From NCBI GenBank assembly GCA_037176905.1, contig JBBBWG010003793.1:1-30944 (forward strand): DNA of 30,944 nucleotides. Reading direction: 5' to 3'. Positions within the stretch are counted from its first letter, which is position 1; each line of letters begins with the position of its first letter. This stretch comes from Azolla pinnata. Its lineage: Eukaryota > Streptophyta > Polypodiopsida > Salviniales > Salviniaceae. The notes under the pieces were generated by a model that was not told the DNA's origin, did no database searches, and saw nothing but the letters and a program-made list of their open reading frames with translations. A program made the position numbers and the translations under genes. Positions 8,340-18,790 of the stretch are shown here, one piece after another.

Positions 8340-10022
8340 ATGAGTTGCCTGCACAGCATCAGCCATGTTGAGAGTATGACCTCTCGTCTCCATGAGGAGC
8401 AATGTGATACGCGCAGTAGGTTTCTGGATGCGATGAAGTCTTGCCGGACTCGGAATGGCATCGGCAAAGCAAGAATGATACACTCTGAGATCCTCCGGAA
8501 GGAGTTATTTCCTGATGATGTTTACATCCACAACGCTATACTCAGTATGTACACTAGGTGTGGCTCTCTTGATGAAGCCCAAGAAGTGTTTGACGAGATT
8601 CCAAGCCGCAATATCGTCTCTTGGAATGCTTTGATGGCAGGATATGTACAATATGGATATGGTGCCGAAGCTTTACATTGCTTTAAACGAATGCGGGATG
8701 AAGGGCTCTCACCGAATTCGATCTCCTTTCTATGTGCTCTAAAAGCTTGTGGCATCACTGGGTCTGGTCTCTTTGGAGAAGAAATACACTATGAAGTTAA
8801 GGGGTGTGGATTATTGGAAAAGGATATTATGGTTGGAACTGCCTTAGTTGATATGTATGCCAAATGTAGTTTACTCGGGAAAGCAAAAGAAGTATTTGAT
8901 GAGCTTCCCAAAAGGAATGCTATCTCCTGGAATGCACTCATCACTGGCTTTTCACAGCATGGGCTTGGAGAAGAAGCCCTAGTGTATTTCAAGAAGATGA
9001 GAGAGGAAGGCTTCAGTCCGACTGCTATCACTTTCATCAGCCTTTTAAAAGCTTGTGCCAGTGTTAGGTCAGCAGCAATAGGAGAAGAAATACATGCTGA
9101 GATACGTAAGCAGGGCTTGTTACAAAAATATAATAATCTCGGTACTGCATTGGTAGACATGTATGCAAAGTGTGGCATGGTTGCGAAAGCACGAGAAGCA
9201 TTTGAAGAGCTTCCAAAACGCAGCGTGATCTCTTGGAATGCATTGATTTCTGGCTATTCCCAGCAGGGGCTTGGTGATGAAGCTTTGGAAGTCTTTGAGC
9301 GAATGAAGCACGAGCAATTCATACCAAATGCAGTCACATATGTTTGTGTGCTAGATGCTTGCAGCAGCATCGGATATCTCATGATGGGAGAGGAAATACA
9401 TCTAGAGATGCTAAAGAAGGGGTTGTTACGCAAAGAGATTACCCTCGGTAATGCATTGGTTGACATGTATGGAAAGTGTGGTCAAGTTGAAAGATCGCAA
9501 GAAGTATTTGACGAGCTTCCAGAGCAGGATGTTGTGTCGTGGAATTCGTTGCTGGATGGTTATGCCCAAGTAGGTCAAGGACAGAAGGTTTTGTATTTAT
9601 TTGATAGACTTGTGACCAAAGGTATCAATCCAGATCTTGTCACTTTCCTCATTGTGCTAAATGCATGCAATCACGCTGGTTTAACAGAGGAAGGAGCGTT
9701 AATGTTCAATAAGATGAACTTTTTCTACGGTCTAATACCAACATCTAAACATTATGCTTGCATGGTCGATCTTTTCAGCCGAGCTGGGTACTTTAACAAA
9801 GCCATATTCTGCATCGATAAGACACCAGCTACTTCTCGTCTTGAAGCATATTTGGCCCTGTTAGCAGGATGTCGGAAATGGGTGAATGTTGAACTTGGCA
9901 GATGGGCCTTTGAGCGAGCAAAAGAAATAGATCCAAGGAATCTTACCATGTATATCTGCATGGCAGAACTATGTGCAGCTACAGGCATGCAAGGGCGATT
10001 CGACAAGAATTTGAAGCCATGA
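8340..10022 (+). CDS. PLS-class pentatricopeptide repeat protein, C-terminally shortened
   Basis: A single-exon frame of 560 residues. The frame stays open upstream to a GTG at 8256, but the first in-frame ATG is at 8340. The PLS-type motifs are clear: the WNAL (or WNSL) of each triplet falls at residues 95, 197, 299 and 401, an exact 102-residue period. Each is preceded by ALVDMYAKCG-like and EVFDELP-like helices and followed by GEEIH. Residues 471-540 resemble the E1 motif (HYACMVDLFSRAG, then NVELG, then EIDPRN). Family members bind organellar RNA and act in editing, splicing or stability in plastids or mitochondria. The protein stops inside the usual E2 region with no DYW domain. A +1 shift near 10000 would continue with E-like text, which suggests decay or an error. 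N-terminal targeting is not obvious. Confidence 0.9.
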   Translation: MSCLHSISHVESMTSRLHEEQCDTRSRFLDAMKSCRTRNGIGKARMIHSEILRKELFPDDVYIHNAILSMYTRCGSLDEAQEVFDEIPSRNIVSWNALMAGYVQYGYGAEALHCFKRMRDEGLSPNSISFLCALKACGITGSGLFGEEIHYEVKGCGLLEKDIMVGTALVDMYAKCSLLGKAKEVFDELPKRNAISWNALITGFSQHGLGEEALVYFKKMREEGFSPTAITFISLLKACASVRSAAIGEEIHAEIRKQGLLQKYNNLGTALVDMYAKCGMVAKAREAFEELPKRSVISWNALISGYSQQGLGDEALEVFERMKHEQFIPNAVTYVCVLDACSSIGYLMMGEEIHLEMLKKGLLRKEITLGNALVDMYGKCGQVERSQEVFDELPEQDVVSWNSLLDGYAQVGQGQKVLYLFDRLVTKGINPDLVTFLIVLNACNHAGLTEEGALMFNKMNFFYGLIPTSKHYACMVDLFSRAGYFNKAIFCIDKTPATSRLEAYLALLAGCRKWVNVELGRWAFERAKEIDPRNLTMYICMAELCAATGMQGRFDKNLKP

Positions 10023-11590
10023 AATAGAAATTAGGCATGGGCTGATTATGGGAGACTCATGGCACAGGATTGTTCTTCAAGAAGGAATGCTGCCACGGAA
10101 GAGCTCATTTCCTATGATCGTGGATACCATTTCACACGATGTCTAGTTCAGCTATGATGAGAAACTTGCTGTGCATGTGACCCTATGCTCATTCTGATTG
10201 CAACGAACATGCTTGTTTATTTCTTTTCAAGCACATCATGTTTATAAAGGATTAATGGACCGGATGCCAGGTTAAGCATACTAATGGAGTTTGTGTTTGA
10301 GAATGTAAAGTTTATATACTAGAGACTGTTGCTTGAGACGTTTCTCACGAAAAAACACAGAATCTAGTGGAAATCTAACCCTTCCTATTTTGAGACGTGT
10401 ATTGTGGCTTGAATCATCATCCCTACGTCGAAATCAGAACCCTGTCCCAAGAAAAAGAGAAGAAATTTGAAGTAGAAACACAACCTAGTATCGTCAGTTG
10501 TAAGAAAGTTTGTGCGTACTTCCAACAGGTATAGCAATTGTGCTACTCGATGATCTGATTTGTTTCATGACAGCTGATGATGAATTCATGGTTTCTCAGA
10601 CGGCATAGATAGTCACGGCACACACTTATGTAGGTAGCAAAGTCTTTCCTTTGGGATGAATAACTAATTAGGTGCTGATGTAGCCCCCCTGAAGAGTACA
10701 CTCTACTCTCAGATGTAGGAATAACCGACGGCACCCTATACCAAGTGTGGTCTATCCTCTTTCTAAATACATAGATATGGGTATTACACAAAACGTCATT
10801 GCTCACATGTGCTGCACAAGTGAATGAAATGAAATTCCTGAGGAGCAGATTGCTAGCCGTTCGTATTTTAACGGCTCAGTCGTTGCATTTCATCTGCGCT
10901 GTCAGCCTTGTTATCTTCGTTTCAAATCTCCGCCGGTGCTTTCGTTTTCAGGCATGAAGGTGCTTGAAAGCTCAATAGCCAAAACCCTACGGCTTGGGTT
11001 TCAGTCGAACTATTTATAGTTCTGGCACCGAGGAGTTTGCTGCATTTTGTTTGTAGTCTCTTTTGGTTGCGTCTGAGATATTTCTGGGATCAGAGCCACG
11101 TCCTTCCGGCTAATCATCATGATAAGGGACAGGGCCTGTGATAATGGCGCCTTTTATCACACAACATTATGAGAAGGCATGATCAAAGCGAATGATCTGT
11201 TGCGACCTTTGGCATCATTTAAGGGAATTCAACACAAGAAGAAGGTTATGAATAATTGTGCAGCAGACTGGTGCACCTACTTATGGGCAGAATCTCATCG
11301 GCCTTCTAGTCGGAGAGAGCAAGCCCAAATTTAAGAAGCATGGACGGCAGGGGCAGATGGAGATATGTGGGTTAAAACTGGGGCAAATAATATCGATGGA
11401 CGACACAAGCAATCATCAGATATGGCTCCATGTTTGCCAGAAAGCGAAGAATCCCACCAAAAAATGTTCATGCATCGCGAGCCTCTTTTCTGCAACAAAC
11501 AAAGAAGAGAGTCTGGGCCAAGATTACAACATACTTTCTCTGTCAAGAAACAGATACTAAAAGATTTGAGAGCACTGTGGAATGCCATTG
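10023..11590. other. PPR 3' flank and intergenic DNA
   Basis: No gene is recognised. A perfect 7-bp hairpin (AGCCGTT/AACGGCT, 8-nt loop) lies at 10855-10876. Open frames at 11258-11691 on both strands overlap one another and have no family signature. Confidence 0.4.
10978..11025 (+). promoter_or_regulatory. Possible promoter: telo-box and TATA-like motif
   Basis: AAAACCCTACGG resembles the plant telo-box (AAACCCTA) found in many housekeeping promoters. About 30 bp on, CTATTTATAG forms a TATA-like motif within the inverted repeat GAACTAT/ATAGTTC. No reading frame downstream can be tied to it, so the call is weak. Confidence 0.2.
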
Positions 11591-12448
11591 CTTGTTTTTT
11601 CTTTTATTATTTTTCTTCTTCCCCCCCACCCCCTTCTGTTTTGGTGCATGAGAGAGATTCGGTCCGATTCCCAATTTCCATCCCTCGATGATGTCTTGTC
11701 GAGATGTTAGCGCGGAGTTCTGCCACGCCTTTGCACGATTCTACACTGTAGCATTGGAGAGGGACCAGCCGCACTTTTTCAGAAACAAGCATGAGCTTAA
11801 AAATTTTGGTGCTACTCAAACAGTAGAAGTTGAAAATATGTAGAGTAGCAGCCATAACTAAAGAGAACTTGAAATCATACAACATACAAGCAAAGTGACA
11901 GCGATTTTGGAAGACAAAAGCGAACTGGATGAAATCCGCAGTAGATGATGACACGCCGAACCAACTCTTCATTTATTACATGAGCAAATTCATGACCACG
12001 TGTGGACCATCCTACAAAGAAAAGGGACTTTGTAGTAGCAAAGCCTTTCTTCACCCATCTCCTTCGTCTTCTTTCTTCTTCTACCGTGTTTTCTCTTTCT
12101 ATCTATCTATCTACGACTTTGATCCTATCGACCGTTCCATCATCACCATCATCATCACCGCCGCCATCATCATCATCATATGGCATCATAAAAACATCCT
12201 ATCTAACAATGATCCCTTTCTGACATTGTCCATCTGCCAAAGCCCCCCATCAGCTCAACGCGTCCATCGCTCATGGAGCTCCTACTCTCCACTGATCGCA
12301 ACTTTCCGGAGTGCATCCATACAAACAAAAAAAAAAACATCTTCTTCTTCTTTTTCTTCTTCTCCAGAATGTCGTCAACATGCACATCTCTCTCTCTTGA
12401 TGCGTATGCATACAAGCATGTGTTACAATGAAACCGTCCGGCCGATGA

Positions 12449-12479
<31 letters not shown>

Positions 12480-13371
12480 TGTAATGGGGAAGGTGGAAGT
12501 CGATGTCAAAGACAAAAATTGGCCGAGAATGAGCTTCATTCACACCATAGCTTTTAACGAAGGACTGCGACATCTCGGTCCATCATCGAAAACGAAATGA
12601 CAAAAAGCAGAAGCATCTCCAAGTGCGAAATCGACGCATTCCAAGCAATGTGCTAGCACCCACAGGTCAGATCAGATCAGATCAGATGGGATTGATCGAC
12701 CGATCGATCGATCTAGATTAGGAGGAGGTGAATACAAAAAATATCGTAGATCGAACACCTCCATAGAAAGAAATGCCCATCGACGATACGGATGGATGCG
12801 CGAGACTTGGGAGGAGTCCTTTGGCGAGCAGAGTTTGTTGATTAGCGCTTGTGTTTTAAATAATCGGCGTGTTCACGTAGCAAGTATTGTGTGCCTGGTT
12901 GCTCGGTTGTAAAAGTGGCATTTGGCGTAGTAGTAGTGTGGGCGATCGATTGTGTCCCGGGATTTGGAAGGGGGCATTGCATCGACGATTAAAGAAAGGC
13001 ATGTCGAGCCGGATTTGATCGACAGCGAAGAATCAAAACTTTAAAGTATCATTGCAGGGTTGTGGTTGGGGAAGCTGGTCATGTTTGATGGGCGCATATC
13101 CAATTCCGGGCGTGCCATCTGTTACGTGGACATTGATCTAGATTATGTATAGTTTTTCTGGATATGCGGAGCAAGGTGGCGACTCGACGAGTTTGACAGC
13201 CATTACAAAATCCAAATGCCCGACTAAGTGCATGTCTGAGCGCACACCTGTCCAAGCAATCGCACAAGGCTTACTAATTAGATAGAGAAGCCATGCACGA
13301 AAGGAGGAAGACAAATTGTGCATATTTGTTTTATTGCGATCCAATATATGTTTGTTTTATCGTGGGGGTGT

Positions 13372-13415
<44 letters not shown>

Positions 13416-14496
13416 GGAACAGAAGATCCATATATAATATAAAGGAATTACATAGAGTTGGTGCTGTGAGATGGGCATACAAGAAGAAGATAGATAGATA
13501 TAGATCAGATGGTGGACATTTGGGACTCGGATATACGAGAAGAGATGCTAATCAACAAAGAGAGAGAGAGAAAAAGAAAGACATATTAACATCTGCTCAG
13601 GCGCAACCAGAGAGCTCCTACAAGAACGTGATTGTGTGTGTGTGCATTGTAATAGAAGAGCCATTAGCTATTGGCTACGTGGAGGCATGAACTACCTCAT
13701 TCTTAGAGTACACATTTTTGTTCCTGTTTTGGCTTTCGCTTTCGCTTTCGCTTTTCTTTTTCCTTTTCTTTTCGGCTCTTTTTTCCGTGGTTTGCCTTTT
13801 CTCCTTCCGGTGCGCCGACCAAAGCCTAGAGCCTGTCCAAAATCCTCATGCTCTTCTCTACTGTTCCCCCTTTGTGTTAAGTTTTACCCAAATGATTTTT
13901 TGGAAGGGTGGGGGGGAAGATAAGGTCATTGCTTGCGTATTCGCATCTCATAATAATTCGAATGGGGAGGGAGATAGATTTGAGAGATAGATAGACAGAT
14001 AGATATAGATGGGGAGAAGAGGTGCGCATGAACACGCGTGTTCACTTACAACTTTTATGTCGTGTTCGCGCGCGATTCGCACTTATTCTTTTGCTGTTGC
14101 TTTTTCCTGACAAAGTTGTGTTGCGGTTAGGTTGGGATTTGATCCCCCGAGGGACCAAAAAAAGGGAGAAGGGGAGGGGGGTCGAGAAAAGGGCTCCAAA
14201 GCATACATGTAGATGATGACACGGTGCTACATACATTTATATCTCGTTGTAGCTTGCGCTAATGCTAGTGCTGGTGCTAGTGTTGGTGATGGATCAACGG
14301 TGCTCAGTGCTAGTGCTAGTTGTAAGCAGAGCAGAGTAGAGTAGCGGGGAGAGGGGATGAGGTGGCGGCATTGCAAAAATTTGGAAGATCATTTGGTTGC
14401 TTGAAAGATTAAGTAAGGCAGCTTCCTGTTGTTGAAAGAGGTATAAACATAAGATAAAGCGGGCAGGCGGTCGTCGCAAAAGACTGAATGACTAGT

Positions 14497-14547
<51 letters not shown>

Positions 14548-14633
14548 ATGTATGTCTGCATGTATGTATGCATGTGTGTGTGTGTATGTATGTGGGCGTG
14601 CGCGTGTGTGTATGTGTTGTACGTACGTGTGAG
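11590..14633. repeat. Microsatellite-dense block upstream of the BPS1-like gene
   Basis: About 3 kb with no supported gene but many simple repeats: T/C-rich at 11593-11636 and 12059-12082, (ATC)n at 12139-12180, (TTC)n at 12341-12363, (AC)n at 12449-12475, (GATCA)n near 12668, (AC)n at 13375-13412, (GA)n near 13560, (CTTTCG)n at 13732-13754, GATA-like at 13978-14008 and (TG)n at 14499-14547. The long open frames here come from these repeats, not from codon selection. Part of the block is probably promoter or leader of the gene at 14988. Confidence 0.75.
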
Positions 14634-14668
14634 GATGGATGGATGGATGGATGGATGGATGGATGGAT
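14633..14668 (+). repeat. (GGAT)n microsatellite
   Basis: About nine GGAT units. The apparent peptide of repeated Met-Asp-Gly-Trp in this frame is produced by the repeat and should not be read as the N-terminus of the downstream protein. Confidence 0.95.
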
Positions 14669-14764
14669 GCACAAGAACAGAAGAGAAAGAAAGAGAAAAG
14701 GCCACGAAAAAGGAGATGTCGTGGCAAAAAGGCGCCATCTGTCTGACAAACGCGGACAGCTCAG

Positions 14765-14778
14765 CCGCCACGTGGCGG
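14765..14778. promoter_or_regulatory. Palindromic G-box
   Basis: CCGCCACGTGGCGG is a perfect 14-bp palindrome centred on CACGTG, with the GCCACGTGGC core preferred by plant bZIP and some bHLH factors. It stands about 210 bp before the start codon of the BPS1-like gene, a normal promoter distance. Light or ABA control would be a reasonable guess but is not shown by sequence alone. Confidence 0.55.
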
Positions 14779-14810
14779 TCCTTTCCCGCGTGTCCGGCCG
14801 CCGGAGCAGT

Positions 14811-14987
14811 TATGTTATGTCATGTTATGTTATGCTATGTTATGTTATGTTGTGCATGTATGTAGTAGGTGCAACATATATATATATAGAGAGAGAGAGA
14901 GAAGAAGAAGACGAAGAAGGAAACAGAAGAAACAGAAGAAGACGAAGAAGAAGAAGACGAAGAAGAAGAGACAGAGAGAGAAAAGAC
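14811..14987 (+). promoter_or_regulatory. Repeat-rich leader: (TATGT)n, (TA)n, (GA)n, (GAAGA)n
   Basis: A TATGT-type pentanucleotide run (14812-14853) is followed by a short TA run, a GA run and then about 85 nt of almost pure purine (GAAGA units). This directly precedes the ATG at 14988. GA/GAA-rich leaders are common in plant 5' UTRs, so this is probably transcribed leader. Confidence 0.5.
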
Positions 14988-16721
14988 ATGGGCCGCTTGC
15001 TCGCCTCCCTCTCTCGTTCCTTCTCCTTCTCCCGTCCTTCGCACTCCTCCTCCGCCTGCTGCTCCGCCGCCTCCTCCTCCTGCGCCATCGCCAGCGCCAT
15101 GGATGATGGTGATGATGAGATGCAGGATGAGGAGGGCGTGATGGGGAAGCTGGAAGCCGACCTGTGCGATCGCCTCCGCCATCTCTGCCTCGGCAACAGC
15201 AGCAGCAGCGGCGGCGGCCACAACCTCAACTGGCTCTCCGACGCCATGGCCGTCCTCCTCTCCACGCATGCCTCCCTCGCCTCCACCCTCGCCCCCGCCC
15301 TCCGCCGCCTCCTCCTCCGCGGCCGCCGCCGCCATAGCTGCAGCTGCAGCAGCTCCTCCACGATCATGAGTGTTGCGGCGGCGATAGAGGAGCAGCTGGA
15401 GCTGGGCGTGGGCCTGCTGGATGTGAGCAACGCGCTCAAGGCAGCGACTTGCGAGCTGGAGGAACATCTCCACCGCCTCCAGCACTGCCTCTCCCACGCT
15501 GCTGCTGCCGCCGCCGCCGCCGCCGCTTGTTGTTGTTGTTGCCGTGCCTGCACCTCCTCCAGCATCAGCAACAGCATTAGCAGCAGCAGCAGCAGCAGCA
15601 GTGCAGCCGAGGTCCGCGGCGCAGCCCGCAGGCTGCTGGCCTCCTTGCCGCCCGCATCAGCAACAGCATCAGCAGCAGCAGCAGCACCACTGCACTTACT
15701 GCTCGCCCGCCGCCGATCCAACTCCGCCAGAATCACCTCCACCGACTATGGAGCAGCCTGCCCTGCTTCTCCTCCTCCTCCTCCTCCTCCTGCTGCTGCT
15801 GCTACCACCACCACTACTACTTCAAGGATGATCAGAAGAGCGGGCAGCTACAACAACGGGCCGCGTGCTACTTGTAGCACCACCACCACCTCCTCCTCCT
15901 GGCAACAGAGGCTAGAGGAAGCTGAGGCCTCGCTGCATCTCATCAAGAAGCGCCTCAACAAGTCCATGCATCAGCTGCTGCCCGCCTGCAGCAGCAGTCA
16001 CTCTGCATGGGATGATGATGAGCACCCTGCTGCAGCTGCTGCTGCCGCACTCCGAGCCCTCAACGGGAGCACCCTCACCACCGCGCTGCTGCTCAGCGCA
16101 GTGGTATCCACGTTGAGGAGCCTCTGCACTACTACGACTACAACAACAACAACTACAACAACAACAACAACAACAACAACTGCCGCGGCAGCGGATCATC
16201 AACGGCGGTGGCGACGGCATCAGCACCACAATATCCTGAGCAGATCGGTGCTGGGCAGGCTGAATGGCATGCAGCAGCAGCAGCAGCTGGAGATGAAGAG
16301 CAGCAAGCCTAGCATAAACAAGAATGCTTCATGGGCGTCGGCGCTGGCTGATGTGCAGCAGGATCTGGCAGCAGCAGCAGCACACAAGGGGCGGGCGGGG
16401 GAGGCGGTGCTGGATCGGGTGTATTTGCAGGGCCGATTGATGGCGGGCCTTCTTCTCATCCAGCAGCCGCAGCAGCAGCAGCAGCAGGAGATGCAGGTGC
16501 AGATGCAGCGGCGGCGGCTGCTGCTGCTGAAGCTGCTGGGGACGGCGAACGTGGTGAAGGAGGTGAGGGAGATGAGGAGCTCCATCGCCGGGCTTCACGC
16601 GCAGAGCCGGAGCTTATCGCAAGCCCTGGCCTCCGCCCGGGTGGCGCTGCTGGACGCCATCGCCGCCCACGATTCCGCGCCTCCTCCCTCCAACCTATCA
16701 TCATCCAAATCTTTAACTTAA
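14988..16721 (+). CDS. BYPASS1/ROH1-like protein with expanded homopolymer tracts
   Basis: The start chosen is ATG at 14988 (AAAGACATGG), giving 577 residues; the frame is open further upstream only through TG and GGAT repeats. Segments resembling plant BPS1/ROH1 (DUF793-type) proteins appear in the expected order: NWLSDAMAVLLSTHASL (81-97), LGVGLLDVSNAL (139-150) with ELEEHLHRLQ, SWQQRLEEAEASL (304-316), an ALRALNGSTLTTALLLSAV segment (354-372), WASALADVQQDL (449-460), and a C-terminal coiled-coil-like stretch (521-560). Between them lie runs of Ala (171-180), Cys (181-185), Ser (198-205), Pro (262-268), Thr (381-398, 18 in a row) and Gln (429-433, 495-500). These explain the length beyond the roughly 350-400 residues I expect of the family. 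BPS1 relatives affect a root-derived mobile signal and exocyst-related processes; this paralogue's role is unknown. The family call is by eye. Confidence 0.7.
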   Translation: MGRLLASLSRSFSFSRPSHSSSACCSAASSSCAIASAMDDGDDEMQDEEGVMGKLEADLCDRLRHLCLGNSSSSGGGHNLNWLSDAMAVLLSTHASLASTLAPALRRLLLRGRRRHSCSCSSSSTIMSVAAAIEEQLELGVGLLDVSNALKAATCELEEHLHRLQHCLSHAAAAAAAAAACCCCCRACTSSSISNSISSSSSSSSAAEVRGAARRLLASLPPASATASAAAAAPLHLLLARRRSNSARITSTDYGAACPASPPPPPPPAAAATTTTTTSRMIRRAGSYNNGPRATCSTTTTSSSWQQRLEEAEASLHLIKKRLNKSMHQLLPACSSSHSAWDDDEHPAAAAAAALRALNGSTLTTALLLSAVVSTLRSLCTTTTTTTTTTTTTTTTTTAAAADHQRRWRRHQHHNILSRSVLGRLNGMQQQQQLEMKSSKPSINKNASWASALADVQQDLAAAAAHKGRAGEAVLDRVYLQGRLMAGLLLIQQPQQQQQQEMQVQMQRRRLLLLKLLGTANVVKEVREMRSSIAGLHAQSRSLSQALASARVALLDAIAAHDSAPPPSNLSSSKSLT

Positions 16722-18700
16722 TGTTGTCCCACACAGTAAAGGAAGGAGGCGGGGGGGCCCATTTATATATATATACACAACACACACATTACCTGCTTTC
16801 TGTACATTACATACATACATACATACATACGTGTACACAGAAGCTGAGCCAAAGAGGCAAGGATTTTTGTATGTTCATCTTTTTTTCGCTGCTTTTTGAC
16901 CGCTTCTATCTTGTGCTCCTTCCTTCTTTCACAACGTTGCCCCAAGATCTGAATGAAATTTATGATGGTGGCGGAGGTTCCCGAGTCTTTGCTTTGCTCG
17001 CACTTCAATCAACATACAAACAAACAAACAAACAAAATTCCATATGAATCTTACATTCTCGGTCCCAACCCACACTTGGGTCTCAAATTCTTTTAATCTT
17101 TACTTACACAAAGAAGCTACAAAAATGAATCAGAGAGAGTTAATGAATCAGAGAGAGTTGGAAGGTATTCTAGAGTTTTGGATTCAAGGTAGACCATCTC
17201 ATCATCGATCTCATGCAAAACAACACGTGCCAGGTTGTCGTTAGCTACGACTTTAAAATGATGACACATTTTAGTGATATATTCATCTTTTGTACAATGA
17301 CTGATAAAAATGATAAATATAGGTTTATATCTTTACCCGATTTCTAAAGCTATGTGGATGATTATATTATAGGCTATAGCTATAAGTATTATTATTTAGG
17401 AATGTTTTGTTACTTTTTTGATGGGTTTTCATTAAAAGTGATAAAATTTTGTCAACCCTATCGTATCATATAAAGTCGAGTTCGATTATCTCAAATACTC
17501 TAGTATAGGAGAATTGACTTTTTATTTGTTTAGCATTCTGGAATATCTCAAACAATCATGTGAGATAAAAAGATAAATTAATTTGCACTTACGTTATATG
17601 AGAAATTTGGCCGCAGCAAACAAGTCAAATTCATGCCATTTGATAAGCACAACACCTTAGAAAGTTAACCTTGTCATATCGATACATTTGAAAGTAGTTT
17701 TGATAACAAGGTTTTTTTTGTATTGTCATATTGTTCTGATACAAACATACCTCTAAGAAAGAGAGAGAGAGAGAGATCGATCATGGAGTGGAAATTGTTT
17801 TCCGTGGTAATGGTGGTGCGATGAAAAAATGATTGAATATGACGTTTCTTTCTTCTGTTCGGAGGCTGCTTTTACCCCCGACTCGATAATGAAACAAAGG
17901 AAGGAACTGCATATGTGAGATGTACTTGATGGATGGGGTGCACCTTCATCGATGATCCTTTGTCAGTCTATGGTCCTTAGTCGTGTCGATGTGTTAAGCA
18001 GGGGATTATTGGAACAAAGGACTTATTAATTGAATCTCCTTGCTTGCCTACATAAAAAGGTGTCCCCTTCGCACCGAAAAACATCGTCATCCGAGTCAGA
18101 GTCAGATTAATGCGACCGACCTGCTCACCAGCATTTCATTATCGAAGATATTTGGTAGGTTGCCTGCCAAAGCGACGGACAAGAAAGCAACTAGTTTGAA
18201 AAAACAAAGCCCCATTTGTATATGAACGTGAACAAAGAAGAAGCACCAATAGAAGGAAGTTTGTAACCCACATCTCCAAGTTTGACCAAGAGACATGGAA
18301 AGGAGCTACCACATACATGCCCAATATTTGGCTGGTCCTTGTCCATTGGCACATGACCACGAAAGACAGTGCCCGATATTTTACTTGTGCTAGCTGGTGA
18401 ACCAACCCAAAGGAAGGAGGCCAGTCCATTGTGATGTGATGAGATCGGAGTCGTCGACATATCGGAGCACAAAAAGGGTTATATTATACATGTGATTGCA
18501 AACTCGTACAGCTACTACTGCTACTAATATATGCCTCTTTGGCTCGATCGAGCTCTTCTAATAAACAAGTCTTGTGTGTCGATTCGAAGATCCGACTTAC
18601 TTTCATTGGACTCAACAGTAGAAGTTGAGAAGTAGAAGCAGCATTAAGCTTGGCATGGTAATTAGTGGAACGAGTTATAGGCAACATATATTTCCCCGAC
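16722..18700. other. 3' flank and intergenic DNA with small repeats
   Basis: No gene is recognised. Simple repeats include (CATA)n at 16808-16831, (CAAA)n at 17016-17035, an 18-bp direct duplication (ATGAATCAGAGAGAGTT at 17125 and 17143) and (GA)n at 17758-17775. Minus-strand frames at 18102-18472 overlap one another without domain signals. Confidence 0.5.
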
Positions 18701-18790
18701 ATGATAGCTCAGGCGATAGGGTTGCTTTGTCTTCAAGCAAAGGGTCTTGGGTTGAAGTCCCCTGAGCTTGCAAGGCATCTTGTGTTCAGG
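18700..18790 (+). repeat. tRNA-like head of a SINE or tRNA-derived relic
   Basis: TAGCTCAGGCGATAGG (18705-18720) matches a Pol III A box and GGTTGAAGTCC (18750-18760) a B box, spaced as in a tRNA. Between them CTTTG/CAAAG can form an anticodon-like stem around TCTTCAA. The acceptor ends do not pair, so this is not a functional tRNA. A related sequence lies at 24661-24720 and, inverted, at 28602-28658. The 3' extent of the element is not clear. Confidence 0.5.

Noticed and set aside
11929..12600. 223-residue plus-strand frame as a gene
   Set aside because: It crosses T/C, ATC, TTC and AC microsatellites that supply the open frame. No homology or codon pattern supports it.
13278..14771. Frames with runs of Cys-Val, Thr-His or Ile-His-Pro-Ser
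   Set aside because: They are translations of (TG/CA)n and (GGAT)n repeats on both strands.
14496..14987. N-terminal extension of the BPS1-like protein
   Set aside because: The frame opens at TTG and reads only microsatellites and purine-rich leader. The ATG at 14988 is a better start.
14835..16785. Long minus-strand frames opposite the BPS1-like gene
   Set aside because: Triplet repeats keep all frames open. The minus frames show only low complexity, while the plus frame has family-like blocks.
18700..18775. Functional tRNA gene
   Set aside because: A and B boxes are present, but the acceptor stem does not pair and the anticodon loop is irregular.
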